Origin: Anaerococcus sp.
GTDB taxonomy: Bacteria > Bacillota > Clostridia > Tissierellales > Peptoniphilaceae
Direction: 5' to 3'
Length of the DNA stretch: 10,162 nucleotides
Assembly: GCA_030825745.1 (NCBI GenBank)
Contig: JAPJPH010000020.1
Span: 1-10,162 of the forward strand
A model generated the notes under the pieces. It worked only from the letters and a program-made list of their open reading frames with translations. It was not told the DNA's origin and ran no database searches. Every line of letters starts with the position of its first letter. Positions within the stretch are counted from its first letter, which is position 1. Positions 1-7,400 of the stretch are shown here, in pieces. Both the position numbers and the translations under genes were made by a program.

Positions 1-42
1 ATTTGTAAGTATATTTTACATCTAAATATTTATTTTTATTCA

Positions 43-71
43 TAAAAAAATAGGACTAGTTAGTCCTATTT
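43..71 (-). terminator. Intrinsic terminator after the ZIP transporter gene
   Basis: A 9-bp perfect stem (arms 49-57 and 62-70, AATAGGACT/AGTCCTATT) closes on a 4-base loop. On the minus strand it is followed by a run of seven T residues (plus-strand A tract about 44-50, partly shared with the stem). It lies 8 bases past the stop codon of the ZIP gene and is the natural end of the five-gene minus-strand block. Bases 1-42 are plain AT-rich sequence in which I see no gene. Confidence 0.87.
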
Positions 72-78
72 AGTATCA

Positions 79-882
79 TTAACCTAACATGACATCTAGG
101 ATCATCATTATAGCAAAACCAGCTGCAAATCCTATTGTTCCAATGTTAGTATGGCTTTCTCCTTCTCCTGTGGCTTCTGGTATAAGTTCTTCTACTACAA
201 CATATAACATAGCCCCTGCTGCAAAACTAAGCAAATATGGAAGGATAGGGACCATTATCCCTGATAATAATATAGTTATAAAAGCCGCAACTGGCTCCAC
301 TGCTCCTGATAGTATGCCTAGTATAAAGGACTTGTGTTTATTTACACCAACTGACCTTAGGGGCATTGAGATTATAGCCCCTTCTGGAAAGTTTTGGATG
401 GCTATACCTAAGGAAAGTACCATAGCTCCTGCCATAGTTACACTTCCATGACCATAAATAGCTCCAGCAAATAAAACTCCTACCGCCATTACCTCTGGTA
501 TGTTATGTATCACTACAGCTAATACCATCATAGTGGTTTTTCTAAGTCTGCTTTCATTTACTCCCTCAGGTGAATCACTATCAATGTGTTGGTGGGGAAC
601 ATGTGTATCTAGAAATAATAAAAAGGCAATTCCTACTACGAAGCCTATGACCGCAGGTATCCAAGCCATCTTCCCCATTCTTTCATCTACCATATCCATC
701 GCTGGTATTAGTAATGACCATATACTTGCAGCTACCATTACCCCTGCTGCAAATCCAGAAAGACCTTTTTGTACTTTCTCATTTAGCTGATCTCTCATTA
801 AATACACACTTGCGGCACCTAGGCTGGTGCCTGCAAATGGTATTAATAATCCAAGTAATATTTCTGCATTCATTTTAATCAT
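79..882 (-). CDS. ZIP-family divalent metal transporter
   Basis: This is an integral membrane metal-ion transporter of the ZIP (ZupT/GufA-like) family, which imports zinc and often iron or manganese. At 267 residues with about eight hydrophobic segments it has normal length. The metal-site residues are visible: H126-N127-x-P-E130 in TM4, Q163-N164-x-P-E167-G in TM5, E196 in a GAVEPV motif, and the EELIPE motif at 231-236. A His/Asp-rich cytoplasmic loop at 92-104 (THVPHQH) is typical of the family. The TM4 motif reads HNIPEV where the usual form is HNIPEG. The start is uncertain. ATG at 882 overlaps the glgP stop by 8 bases, with AGGG only 3 bases upstream. ATG at 873 gives MNAEILLG, which is closer to family N-termini, with AGGG 12 bases upstream. 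It is the last gene of the block and is followed by the terminator at 43-71. The family call is firm; the metal is not determined. Confidence 0.93.
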   Translation of the reverse strand: MIKMNAEILLGLLIPFAGTSLGAASVYLMRDQLNEKVQKGLSGFAAGVMVAASIWSLLIPAMDMVDERMGKMAWIPAVIGFVVGIAFLLFLDTHVPHQHIDSDSPEGVNESRLRKTTMMVLAVVIHNIPEVMAVGVLFAGAIYGHGSVTMAGAMVLSLGIAIQNFPEGAIISMPLRSVGVNKHKSFILGILSGAVEPVAAFITILLSGIMVPILPYLLSFAAGAMLYVVVEELIPEATGEGESHTNIGTIGFAAGFAIMMILDVMLG

Positions 883-3262
883 CTACCCTATCGATTTTCC
901 AAATATCATTAGCATAGTCTATTATTGTCCTATCTGATGAAAAATATCCAGCATTTGCTATATTTACAAGTGCTTTGGATGCCCAATCTAGCCTATCTTG
1001 GTACTCTTTGTTGATTTTTTCATGAGCCTTGGCATATGACTTAAAATCTTTTAGTAGGAAATAATTATCTCCCTTGTAGCTTCCCTGATCTTTTATTAAT
1101 TCATTATATATATCAAGGAACATATAAGAGTCATTATCCTTAAATTCACCACTTACTAGGGAATCTACTACATCTTTAATATCAGCATCCTTGCTGTAGT
1201 ATTCAAATGGATTATAGGTATCTTTTATCTGATTTAACTCTTCTACAGTTGCACCGAACCTATAGTTATTTTCTTCTCCAGCATGATCATATATTTCTAT
1301 ATTGGCCCCATCTAAGGTTCCAAGGGTTAGGGCACCATTTAACATGAATTTCATATTTCCAGTCCCTGATGCTTCCTTACCAGCTGTTGATATTTGTTCT
1401 GATACATCAGCTGCTGGGAATAATTTTTCTCCATAGGTTACCCTATAGTTTTCTACAAAGACTACCTTTATTTTATCATTTATATCTGGGTCATTGTTTA
1501 CTACCCTAGCTACTTCATTTATAAGCTTTATCATACCCTTAGCTCTAAAGTATCCTGGTGCAGCTTTTCCTCCAAATATAAAGGTTGTTGGATAAAAGTC
1601 CATGTCAGGATTTTTCTTTAACTTATGGTATAGATAAATTATATGAAGGGCATTTAAGTGTTGCCTTTTATATTCGTGAATTCTTTTAATTTGGATATCA
1701 AAGATTGATTTAGGATCTATCTTGATACCTTCTTTATCTAAGATATACTTGGCTAGGTCCTGTTTGTTTTTATCTTTTATCTTTATTAACTCTTCAAGGG
1801 TTTTTTGATCGTCTTTATATTTTTCTAGCTCTTTTAATTTTTCTAAATCATATTTCCATTGATCAGTTCCAAGTTTTTCGCTAATAAATTTACTTAGGTC
1901 GCGGTTGGCATATACTAGCCATCTTCTTGGTGTAATTCCATTGGTTTTATTGTTAAACTTATTTGGACTTATCTTATACCAATGAGCAAAGGTATCATTT
2001 TTTAGAATTTCAGTGTGGATTGCTGCAACTCCATTTACAGAAAATCCAACATAGATTGCTAAATTTGCCATATGGACTGTATCAAATCTAATAATCCTAT
2101 ATGGATCTATAGCTTGTTCACTATATCCTTTTTCTTTAAATTCTTTAACTAACTTATCATTGATTTCTTCTATAATTTCTAGACATCTTGGACTTATTTC
2201 ATCTACTATATCCCTTGGCCATTTTTCTAAAGCTTCTTGTAAGACTGTATGGTTAGTAAAGGCAAAGACCTTACCTGCAATTTTTAGGGCATCTTCAAAA
2301 AATATATTATTTTCATCTACTAGAACACGTATTAATTCAGCAATAGCCATGATAGGGTGGGTATCATTTAGCTGAACGACATGGTATTTGGCAAAATTTT
2401 CAAATTTTAGATCTTCTGAGAAATCTCTCTTATATTTTGCAACCATATCTTGGATAGATGCTGAGGTAAAGAAGTATTGTTGTTTTAATCTTAACACCTT
2501 ACCTGCCCTTTGCATATCATTTGGATAAAGGACTCTTGTAATATCTTCTGCCCTATTTTTCTCACTAACGGCTTGGTCATATTTAAAGTCATTGAATTTT
2601 GCAAAGTCAAATTCTTCAAATGGCTCTGCCTGCCATAATCTTAGTGTATTTACTCTTCCATTTTCAAAACCAACTATAGGCATATCAAATGGAACTGCTT
2701 TTACTTGTTGGTCCCTAAATTTTACAATTTTAGAATCTGAATCAACCCTAATAGACCAACCGTCTCCATCTTTTAGCCAGCTATCACCAGATTCTACTTG
2801 GAATCCATTTTCAATCTTTTGTTTGAAAATTCCCTCCCTATATCTAACTCCATAGCCTACCATATTTAACCTTTGACTAGCAGCTGAGTCCATAAAACAA
2901 GCAGCTAACCTTCCAAGACCACCATTACCTAGGGCAGCATCATCTTCATAATTTTCTATAGCCTCAAAGTCTATTCCTATATCATTTAAAAGCTTTTTAA
3001 CTTCTTCATAAATTCCTAGGTTAATTAGGTTATTACCAAGTGACCTACCTACTAAAAATTCTGCACTAAAATAATAAGCCTTTCTTTGATTTCTATGCTT
3101 TCTCTTACACTCTCTCCACTCTTCATTTATAAGACCTATTATAGTATCACATAGGGCATAATACCTATCTTGATCAGAGGTATCATCAAAGCTTTTAAGA
3201 GTTATTCTTTGTAAATTTTCTATATAGGTATCAGTAAACTTATTCTTCTCTAATTTTTGCAT
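875..3262 (-). CDS. glgP: Glycogen/maltodextrin phosphorylase (GT35)
   Basis: This cytosolic PLP-dependent enzyme (EC 2.4.1.1) phosphorolyses alpha-1,4-glucans from the non-reducing end, giving glucose-1-phosphate. At 795 residues it is full length for the family. The pyridoxal-phosphate motif EASGTGNMKF spans 630-639, with the Schiff-base lysine at K638, followed by LNGALTLGTLDGANIEI. Other family blocks are visible: YYFSAEFLVGRSL (63-75), LGNGGLGRLAACFMDS (111-126), VVQLNDTHP (295-303), TNGITPRRW (440-448), IQIKRIHEYKRQHLN (523-537) and FIFGGKAAPGY (561-571). The ATG at 3262 has GGGAG 8 bases upstream and overlaps the end of malQ by 23 bases in another frame, so translation is probably coupled. 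No glycogen-synthesis genes are in the window. The partnership with malQ therefore suggests maltodextrin use as much as glycogen breakdown, and glgP versus malP cannot be settled from the sequence alone. Confidence 0.96.
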   Translation of the reverse strand: MQKLEKNKFTDTYIENLQRITLKSFDDTSDQDRYYALCDTIIGLINEEWRECKRKHRNQRKAYYFSAEFLVGRSLGNNLINLGIYEEVKKLLNDIGIDFEAIENYEDDAALGNGGLGRLAACFMDSAASQRLNMVGYGVRYREGIFKQKIENGFQVESGDSWLKDGDGWSIRVDSDSKIVKFRDQQVKAVPFDMPIVGFENGRVNTLRLWQAEPFEEFDFAKFNDFKYDQAVSEKNRAEDITRVLYPNDMQRAGKVLRLKQQYFFTSASIQDMVAKYKRDFSEDLKFENFAKYHVVQLNDTHPIMAIAELIRVLVDENNIFFEDALKIAGKVFAFTNHTVLQEALEKWPRDIVDEISPRCLEIIEEINDKLVKEFKEKGYSEQAIDPYRIIRFDTVHMANLAIYVGFSVNGVAAIHTEILKNDTFAHWYKISPNKFNNKTNGITPRRWLVYANRDLSKFISEKLGTDQWKYDLEKLKELEKYKDDQKTLEELIKIKDKNKQDLAKYILDKEGIKIDPKSIFDIQIKRIHEYKRQHLNALHIIYLYHKLKKNPDMDFYPTTFIFGGKAAPGYFRAKGMIKLINEVARVVNNDPDINDKIKVVFVENYRVTYGEKLFPAADVSEQISTAGKEASGTGNMKFMLNGALTLGTLDGANIEIYDHAGEENNYRFGATVEELNQIKDTYNPFEYYSKDADIKDVVDSLVSGEFKDNDSYMFLDIYNELIKDQGSYKGDNYFLLKDFKSYAKAHEKINKEYQDRLDWASKALVNIANAGYFSSDRTIIDYANDIWKIDRVDD

Positions 3263-4763
3263 TGTTATATCTCCCGTATATTTTGCTCATGTTTTTAATA
3301 TCACTTGCCAACTTATCGCTAAAATCTTCTTTCTTACTCCTCCACTTCCAATTATTACCTATTGTAGATGGAGAATTTATCTTGCTGTCATTACCCAATC
3401 CTAGAAAATCTTGAATTTCGAAAATAGCTACATCTGAAACAGATGCCATCAAGGCTCTAATTATCTTTAATCTCCTAGTATCTTTATCTTCTATATCAAA
3501 ATATCTATCTATCAACGAATTTAGATCATCATCAGCCTGATCTAAAAATCCTTGTAGGGTATCAGAATCGTGAGTTGATGCATAAACAACAGAATTTTTT
3601 TCATAATTATGTGGTAAATAATTACTTGTAAAGTCCTTAGAAAATGAAAATTGGATTACATTCATTCCAGGAAATCCATAATGATCCTTTAGCATATCAA
3701 CTTCCTTAGTAATATACCCTAAGTCTTCTGCTATAAATTTCGCCTTAGGAAATTGCTCAACTATTTTGTCAAATAATTCATATCCTTTAGCTTCTTCCCA
3801 TTGCCCAAACCTAGCATTATCATCACCAAATGGTATAGCATAGTAAGCCTGAAATCCCCTGAAATGGTCTAGCCTTAAAATATCATATAATTTCAAACTA
3901 GCCTTTATTCTTTTTATCCAAAACTCATATCCATTCTCTCTCATTTTTTCCCAATTATAAAGTGGATTTCCCCAAAGCTGACCATCTTCAGAATAAGCAT
4001 CAGGAGGTGCTCCCCCTACTTTTGTTGGTTCTTTGCTATCTGGATCAAGGGTTAATATATCTGAGTTAACCCAACTATCACATGAATCTAGGGCTACATA
4101 AATTGGAAGATCACCAATAATTTCTATATTTTTCCTATTGGCATATGCCCTAAGTTTTTCCCATTGGCTGAAAAATTCATATTGGATAAATATATAAAAG
4201 TCTATTAAGTCGGAATTTTCCTTTTGAAATTTATTTATTGCATCTAAATCTCTATTTTTTAGCTCATCTTCCCATTCAAGCCAGGAAACATCAAATCTTT
4301 CATGTTTTATTGCCATAAATGTCGCATAATCAATAAGCCATTCACTTTCTTTCTCTTTAAATTTTTCTATATCCTTTTTAAGATCACTAGAAGCATTCTT
4401 ATAGGCTTTTTCTAAAATCCTATATCTAAGATTATATTGGATACCATAATCCACATATCTTTCATTATCCCCAAAATTTAGATTATCAAGATCTTCACTT
4501 TTTAAAAGCCCATCTTCTATAAGCATATCTAAGTCTATAAAATATGGGTTTCCTGCAAATGAAGAAAATGATTGGTAGGGACTATCCCCGTAGGAGGTTT
4601 GTCCTAGGGGCAGTATTTGCCAATACCTTATTGAAGCATCAGATAAAAAATCGCAAGCCTCATAGGCAGCCTTACCAAAAGTTCCTATTCCATAATTTGA
4701 TGGAAGAGAAAATATTGGTAATATAACTCCGTTTCCTCTAACTAATCTTTCTTGTTTTTTCAT
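3240..4763 (-). CDS. malQ: 4-alpha-glucanotransferase (amylomaltase, GH77)
   Basis: This cytosolic enzyme (EC 2.4.1.25) transfers alpha-1,4-glucan segments between maltodextrins. It produces longer chains suitable for phosphorylase and releases glucose. At 507 residues it has normal length. GH77 motifs run in order: YWQILPLGQTSYGDSPYQ (47-64), GDLPIYVALDSCDSW (217-231), GGAPPDAYSEDGQLWGNP (250-267), LRLDHFRGF with the expected nucleophile D299, IAEDLG with the expected acid/base E346, and STHDSDT with the transition-state aspartate D399. The last motif is usually THDND. The ribosome binding site AGAGG (minus strand of 4770-4774) lies inside the final codons of the upstream gene, only 6 bases before the ATG. 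The gap to that gene is 3 bases, and glgP overlaps the 3' end. This is a standard malQ-glgP pair for maltodextrin or glycogen breakdown. Confidence 0.96.
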   Translation of the reverse strand: MKKQERLVRGNGVILPIFSLPSNYGIGTFGKAAYEACDFLSDASIRYWQILPLGQTSYGDSPYQSFSSFAGNPYFIDLDMLIEDGLLKSEDLDNLNFGDNERYVDYGIQYNLRYRILEKAYKNASSDLKKDIEKFKEKESEWLIDYATFMAIKHERFDVSWLEWEDELKNRDLDAINKFQKENSDLIDFYIFIQYEFFSQWEKLRAYANRKNIEIIGDLPIYVALDSCDSWVNSDILTLDPDSKEPTKVGGAPPDAYSEDGQLWGNPLYNWEKMRENGYEFWIKRIKASLKLYDILRLDHFRGFQAYYAIPFGDDNARFGQWEEAKGYELFDKIVEQFPKAKFIAEDLGYITKEVDMLKDHYGFPGMNVIQFSFSKDFTSNYLPHNYEKNSVVYASTHDSDTLQGFLDQADDDLNSLIDRYFDIEDKDTRRLKIIRALMASVSDVAIFEIQDFLGLGNDSKINSPSTIGNNWKWRSKKEDFSDKLASDIKNMSKIYGRYNNAKIREE

Positions 4764-4766
4764 AAA

Positions 4767-5378
4767 TTACCTCTTTTCAAAATATATAAGACCACTATAA
4801 GTTCTCAATTGTCTTGTAAATTCTCTTAAAGAAAATTTATATCTCCTTCCCCAGCTAGAAACTACTATTTCATAATCATCCTTAACTTTATTTAACTCAG
4901 TAATACAAACTCCATGGTGGATCATTACCTTTATATTTGGTGATAGCCAATTAATAAAAATAGGTGGGCTGTCACTTTGAAGGGCTCTTTCTATAAAATC
5001 AATTTTTTTTGCCATGGGTCTTCTATGAATTAAACTTTCATTTAGGATATTACTTTTTAAATTAATACCAAAATCATTATTGATCCTATCAACTCTTCTA
5101 GCAAGACTTCCAGCTGTGGGGACCCCATTTACCCATGGTTTTATTTTTCTAAAAAAATAGTAGTGGTAATCATTATATAAATTATAGTCTATTTTTTCAA
5201 TATCTTTATGGTAGAGGTAAAAATAAGCATTGGTAAAAGCAGTTACTACACAAGACCTATCCCTATAAAACTTACTTACACCCTTAGAGCCTAACATATT
5301 CTGATAGCCCCCATATAAAATATTTCCATTTTCATAAATTGGAACAAATTTTCCTATTTCTGATTTACTTAGTTTCAT
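4767..5378 (-). CDS. Uncharacterised protein resembling a C39/papain-fold cysteine peptidase
   Basis: This 203-residue protein has no obvious signal peptide or membrane segment. I do not recognise a named family. The layout resembles C39-like/papain-fold peptidases. A cysteine at the start of a hydrophobic helix (DRSCVVTAFTNAYFYL, C43) follows a glutamine at Q26. Near the C-terminus HHGVCIT (H154/H155) is followed by a beta-rich stretch EIVVSSWGRRYKFSLREF (170-187), as in families where the catalytic histidine precedes an Asn/Asp. At the third-residue position the sequence has SSWG (174-177), not NSWG or a DP motif, so the triad may be incomplete or the protein may not be a peptidase. The ATG at 5378 overlaps the upstream AI-2E permease by 14 bases, with GGAG about 12 bases upstream. 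It is translated just before malQ. Fold assignment is inference from motif order; the coding call is firm. Confidence 0.82.
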   Translation of the reverse strand: MKLSKSEIGKFVPIYENGNILYGGYQNMLGSKGVSKFYRDRSCVVTAFTNAYFYLYHKDIEKIDYNLYNDYHYYFFRKIKPWVNGVPTAGSLARRVDRINNDFGINLKSNILNESLIHRRPMAKKIDFIERALQSDSPPIFINWLSPNIKVMIHHGVCITELNKVKDDYEIVVSSWGRRYKFSLREFTRQLRTYSGLIYFEKR

Positions 5379-6573
5379 TTTTATCTATATCTCCAATAGT
5401 ATATGATCTATTTTTCTTATACTCTATTATCTCATCTGTAATATTTTTATCTTTTAACTTATTGTCTATAAACTCGTGGAAAAGTGAATATAAAATTGAA
5501 GCCACTGGTATTGATACAAGCATCCCCCATACTCCAAATAATGAACCTCCAATAGTTACAGAAGCCAATACCCATATAGCAGGTAGTCCTATCTTCTCCC
5601 CAGCTATAGCAGGATATATAACATTTTCTTGGATTTGTTGGATGATTACATTTAATATCAAAAATATAAGCGCCTTTATTGGCGACTCAAAAAATATAAT
5701 CACTGCTGATAGACCAGCACCAAATAATGGTCCAAATATAGGTATTAAGTCAGCAAGCCCAACAAATAAACTAATAATTGCTGCATTAGGAATTCTTAGA
5801 ATAAGCATGCCAATAAATATCATGCTTGATAGGGTAATTATGGCAATAAGTCTAGAAAACAAATATTCCTTGAAGGTGTTATAGGATAGGGATAATACTT
5901 TTTCAATATAGTCAGCCCTTTTTTCTTCAAAAAGTGCATAAATAATCCTTGTCCCATTAGTTTTTAGCATCTCCTTATATAATAGTACAAAAATTGAGAA
6001 GAAAAATATTGTAAAACTAGATACCAAAGACGATCCTACAGAATTTATAAATCCTGTCGTCATAGATAATATCTGTGATGTGTCTCCGGATAAGTAGTTT
6101 ATTAGGTTATTTCTCACCTCAGTGTAAGTAATAGAATTTATACTTTTATAAAAATCATCTGCATACCTTTCAGTCAAAGGAAAATCTGACATAAATTTGT
6201 AGATTTCCCTTACAAACTCAGGCCACCTATTTAAAAAAGTGAATATAACTGCTATAATTCGTGGAATAAGTATATTTAATATAAGTGATAAAAATGCTAT
6301 AACTAAAATCCAAGATATAGTAAGGGAAAATCCTGTTATAAACTTATTATATTTCTTGTCTGGAAAGTTTTTTCTAAGCTTTGCTTCAAAGAAATTCATA
6401 GGTATGCCAATGATATAAGCAATAACCCCACCTATAATAAAGGGCTGAAATACTCCTAATACTTTTAATAAATATTCTTTTATGGTTGTGAAATACCAAA
6501 AAAAGAAAAACAGCAAAATTGAACTTATAACTATTTTAAAAATATTATATTTTTTATTTTCAACAAATCTCAT
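5365..6573 (-). CDS. AI-2E family transporter (first copy)
   Basis: This polytopic membrane protein belongs to the AI-2E/TqsA-YdiK-like family (Pfam AI-2E_transport). Members were named for autoinducer-2 export in E. coli, but others are thought to be ion antiporters, so the substrate is open. It has 402 residues. Hydrophobic segments lie at about 12-30, 38-57, 81-108, 178-199, 240-293, 298-320 and 333-361, with a hydrophilic domain at about 110-175. Family features are GLADLIPIFGPLFG (272-285), IIQQIQENVIYPAIAG (310-325) and GLPAIWVLASVTIGGSLFG (329-347). The ATG at 6573 has GGAGG (minus strand of 6578-6582) 4 bases upstream. It is the first gene of the minus-strand block and overlaps the peptidase-like gene by 14 bases. 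It is clearly paralogous to the protein encoded at 8402-9625. Confidence 0.92.
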   Translation of the reverse strand: MRFVENKKYNIFKIVISSILLFFFFWYFTTIKEYLLKVLGVFQPFIIGGVIAYIIGIPMNFFEAKLRKNFPDKKYNKFITGFSLTISWILVIAFLSLILNILIPRIIAVIFTFLNRWPEFVREIYKFMSDFPLTERYADDFYKSINSITYTEVRNNLINYLSGDTSQILSMTTGFINSVGSSLVSSFTIFFFSIFVLLYKEMLKTNGTRIIYALFEEKRADYIEKVLSLSYNTFKEYLFSRLIAIITLSSMIFIGMLILRIPNAAIISLFVGLADLIPIFGPLFGAGLSAVIIFFESPIKALIFLILNVIIQQIQENVIYPAIAGEKIGLPAIWVLASVTIGGSLFGVWGMLVSIPVASILYSLFHEFIDNKLKDKNITDEIIEYKKNRSYTIGDIDKNETK

Positions 6574-6684
6574 AGCTCCTCCACTTAACTATCACTAGTA
6601 TTTTACCACATTTAATTGATAATATTTATTATTCTTCTTGAAAAACTATTATATTTATAATAGACTAGAAAAAAGGAGACTTAT
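6574..6684. promoter_or_regulatory. Divergent intergenic region with candidate promoters
   Basis: These 111 bases separate the divergent AI-2E and thiamine pyrophosphokinase genes and must hold the promoters of both unless transcription enters from elsewhere. For the plus strand, TATAAT at 6656-6661 is a perfect -10 but lacks a good -35 at 16-18 bases. TTGAAA at 6638-6643 has a 17-base spacing to a weaker TAGACT at 6661-6666. On the minus strand, TATAAT (from 6653 to 6648) and TAAAAT (from 6605 to 6600) are possible -10 elements, without convincing -35 boxes. The plus-strand ribosome binding site AGGAG is at 6674-6678. No TPP-riboswitch core is visible. Confidence 0.5.
6646..6663. repeat. Perfect 8-2-8 inverted repeat, candidate operator
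   Basis: CTATTATATTTATAATAG reads as two perfectly complementary 8-base arms around TT. It contains TATAAT on both strands, so it overlaps possible -10 elements in both directions. It could be a repressor site controlling the divergent genes, or simply two back-to-back -10 boxes. AT-only palindromes also arise by chance in DNA this AT-rich, so operator function is inference. Confidence 0.4.
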
Positions 6685-7299
6685 ATGAAAACTTGTTTTA
6701 TAATCGGTGGCGGTGAGTTTGATGGATTTTTTGATCCTATTAAAAAAGATGATTTAGTTATTGCAGCTGATAAGGGATACACCCTTATTGATAAGGAAAA
6801 TATAAAAGCAGATATTATCATAGGAGATTTTGACTCTTCAAATAAACCTAAAGATAGAAATATAATTGCCTTAAATCCTATAAAAGATTTTACAGATACC
6901 AAGGCTGCTATTGAAGAAGGAATTAAAAGGGGATATAGCAATTTTATAATCTATGGTTCTTTAGGAGGTAGGGAATCTCATACATTTGCCAATATTAGAG
7001 ATGCTTACTTTTATAAGAAAAAAAATATAAATATAAGTTTAAAAACAAAAAACAAAAAAATATTTATAGTAGATGATAAGTATAGCCATAGCTATGACGG
7101 CCATGACTTTTACACTTCAATTTTCTCCTTCAATGATGATACAATAATAACCCTTAAGGGGCTTTACTATGAATTAGAAAAATATAATCTAAAAATAGAT
7201 AACTCTCTAGCAGTATCAAATGAAACTGATAAAAAAGACTTTGAAATAATAGTAGAAAATGGTGCTGTTGTAGTTATTTTTGAAGATAAGAATTGCTAG
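6685..7299 (+). CDS. Thiamine pyrophosphokinase
   Basis: This enzyme (EC 2.7.6.2) transfers pyrophosphate from ATP to thiamine, making thiamine diphosphate in the cytosol. It is often named thiN. The 204-residue length is typical. Motifs in order: IAADKGYTLI (26-35), ADIIIGDFDSS (42-52) with the metal/ATP aspartates D48 and D50, KDFTDTKAAIEEG (67-79) with D68 and D71, GSLGGRESHTFANI (91-104), and a C-terminal SLAVSNE (174-180) matching the family's GxSNE-type thiamine-site block. The usual GGRxDH motif reads GGRESH, so a widely conserved aspartate is serine (S98). AGGAG at 6674-6678 lies 6 bases before the ATG. The gene is the only plus-strand gene here and stands alone, without the ribosome-GTPase/rpe neighbours often seen in Firmicutes. 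Thiamine salvage fits a thiamine-dependent fermenter, but this is inference. Confidence 0.93.
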   Translation: MKTCFIIGGGEFDGFFDPIKKDDLVIAADKGYTLIDKENIKADIIIGDFDSSNKPKDRNIIALNPIKDFTDTKAAIEEGIKRGYSNFIIYGSLGGRESHTFANIRDAYFYKKKNINISLKTKNKKIFIVDDKYSHSYDGHDFYTSIFSFNDDTIITLKGLYYELEKYNLKIDNSLAVSNETDKKDFEIIVENGAVVVIFEDKNC

Positions 7300-7328
7300 G
7301 GCCAGTTAGTTTAAGATATCCTATAACT

Positions 7329-7396
7329 ATCCTCCCAATATTAGATAAAAATCTTAGAATTAGATTTATAAGATTAGTCTAATAATTTGGGAGGAT
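7329..7396. terminator. Long nested inverted repeat, likely bidirectional terminator
   Basis: Between the convergent thiamine pyrophosphokinase and permease genes lies a 68-base imperfect inverted repeat. The outer stem is 10 bp perfect (7329-7338 ATCCTCCCAA with 7387-7396 TTGGGAGGAT). The middle stem is 7 bp (7339-7345 with 7378-7384), offset by a 2-base bulge. An inner stem of 7 bp (7350-7356 with 7369-7375) has a 12-base loop. The outer hairpin is followed on the plus strand by TTTATTTAT. The inner hairpin is followed on the minus strand by TTTTTAT. It can therefore terminate both converging genes. The rest of the gap (7300-7328) shows nothing else. Its size and nesting are unusual for a plain terminator. 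Confidence 0.7.
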
Positions 7397-7400
7397 TTAT

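Noticed and set aside
89..790. Plus-strand open frames of 120 and 96 codons opposite the ZIP gene
   Set aside because: They are antisense shadows of a clear ZIP coding sequence, with no ribosome binding site and no recognisable protein motifs. The same holds for the plus-strand frames opposite glgP, malQ, both AI-2E genes, the KdgT-like gene and the Asp23 gene.
875..4763. Part of a full glycogen-synthesis operon
   Set aside because: Only glgP and malQ are present. There is no branching enzyme, ADP-glucose pyrophosphorylase or glycogen synthase within the window, so synthesis cannot be claimed.
5671..5684. GC-rich CGCC/GGCG hairpin inside the first AI-2E gene
   Set aside because: The stem is only 4 bp, there is no T run, and it lies within well-conserved coding sequence.
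6574..6684. Possible TPP riboswitch ahead of the thiamine pyrophosphokinase gene
   Set aside because: The leader is too short for the roughly 100-base aptamer plus a promoter, and the conserved CTGAGA core is absent.
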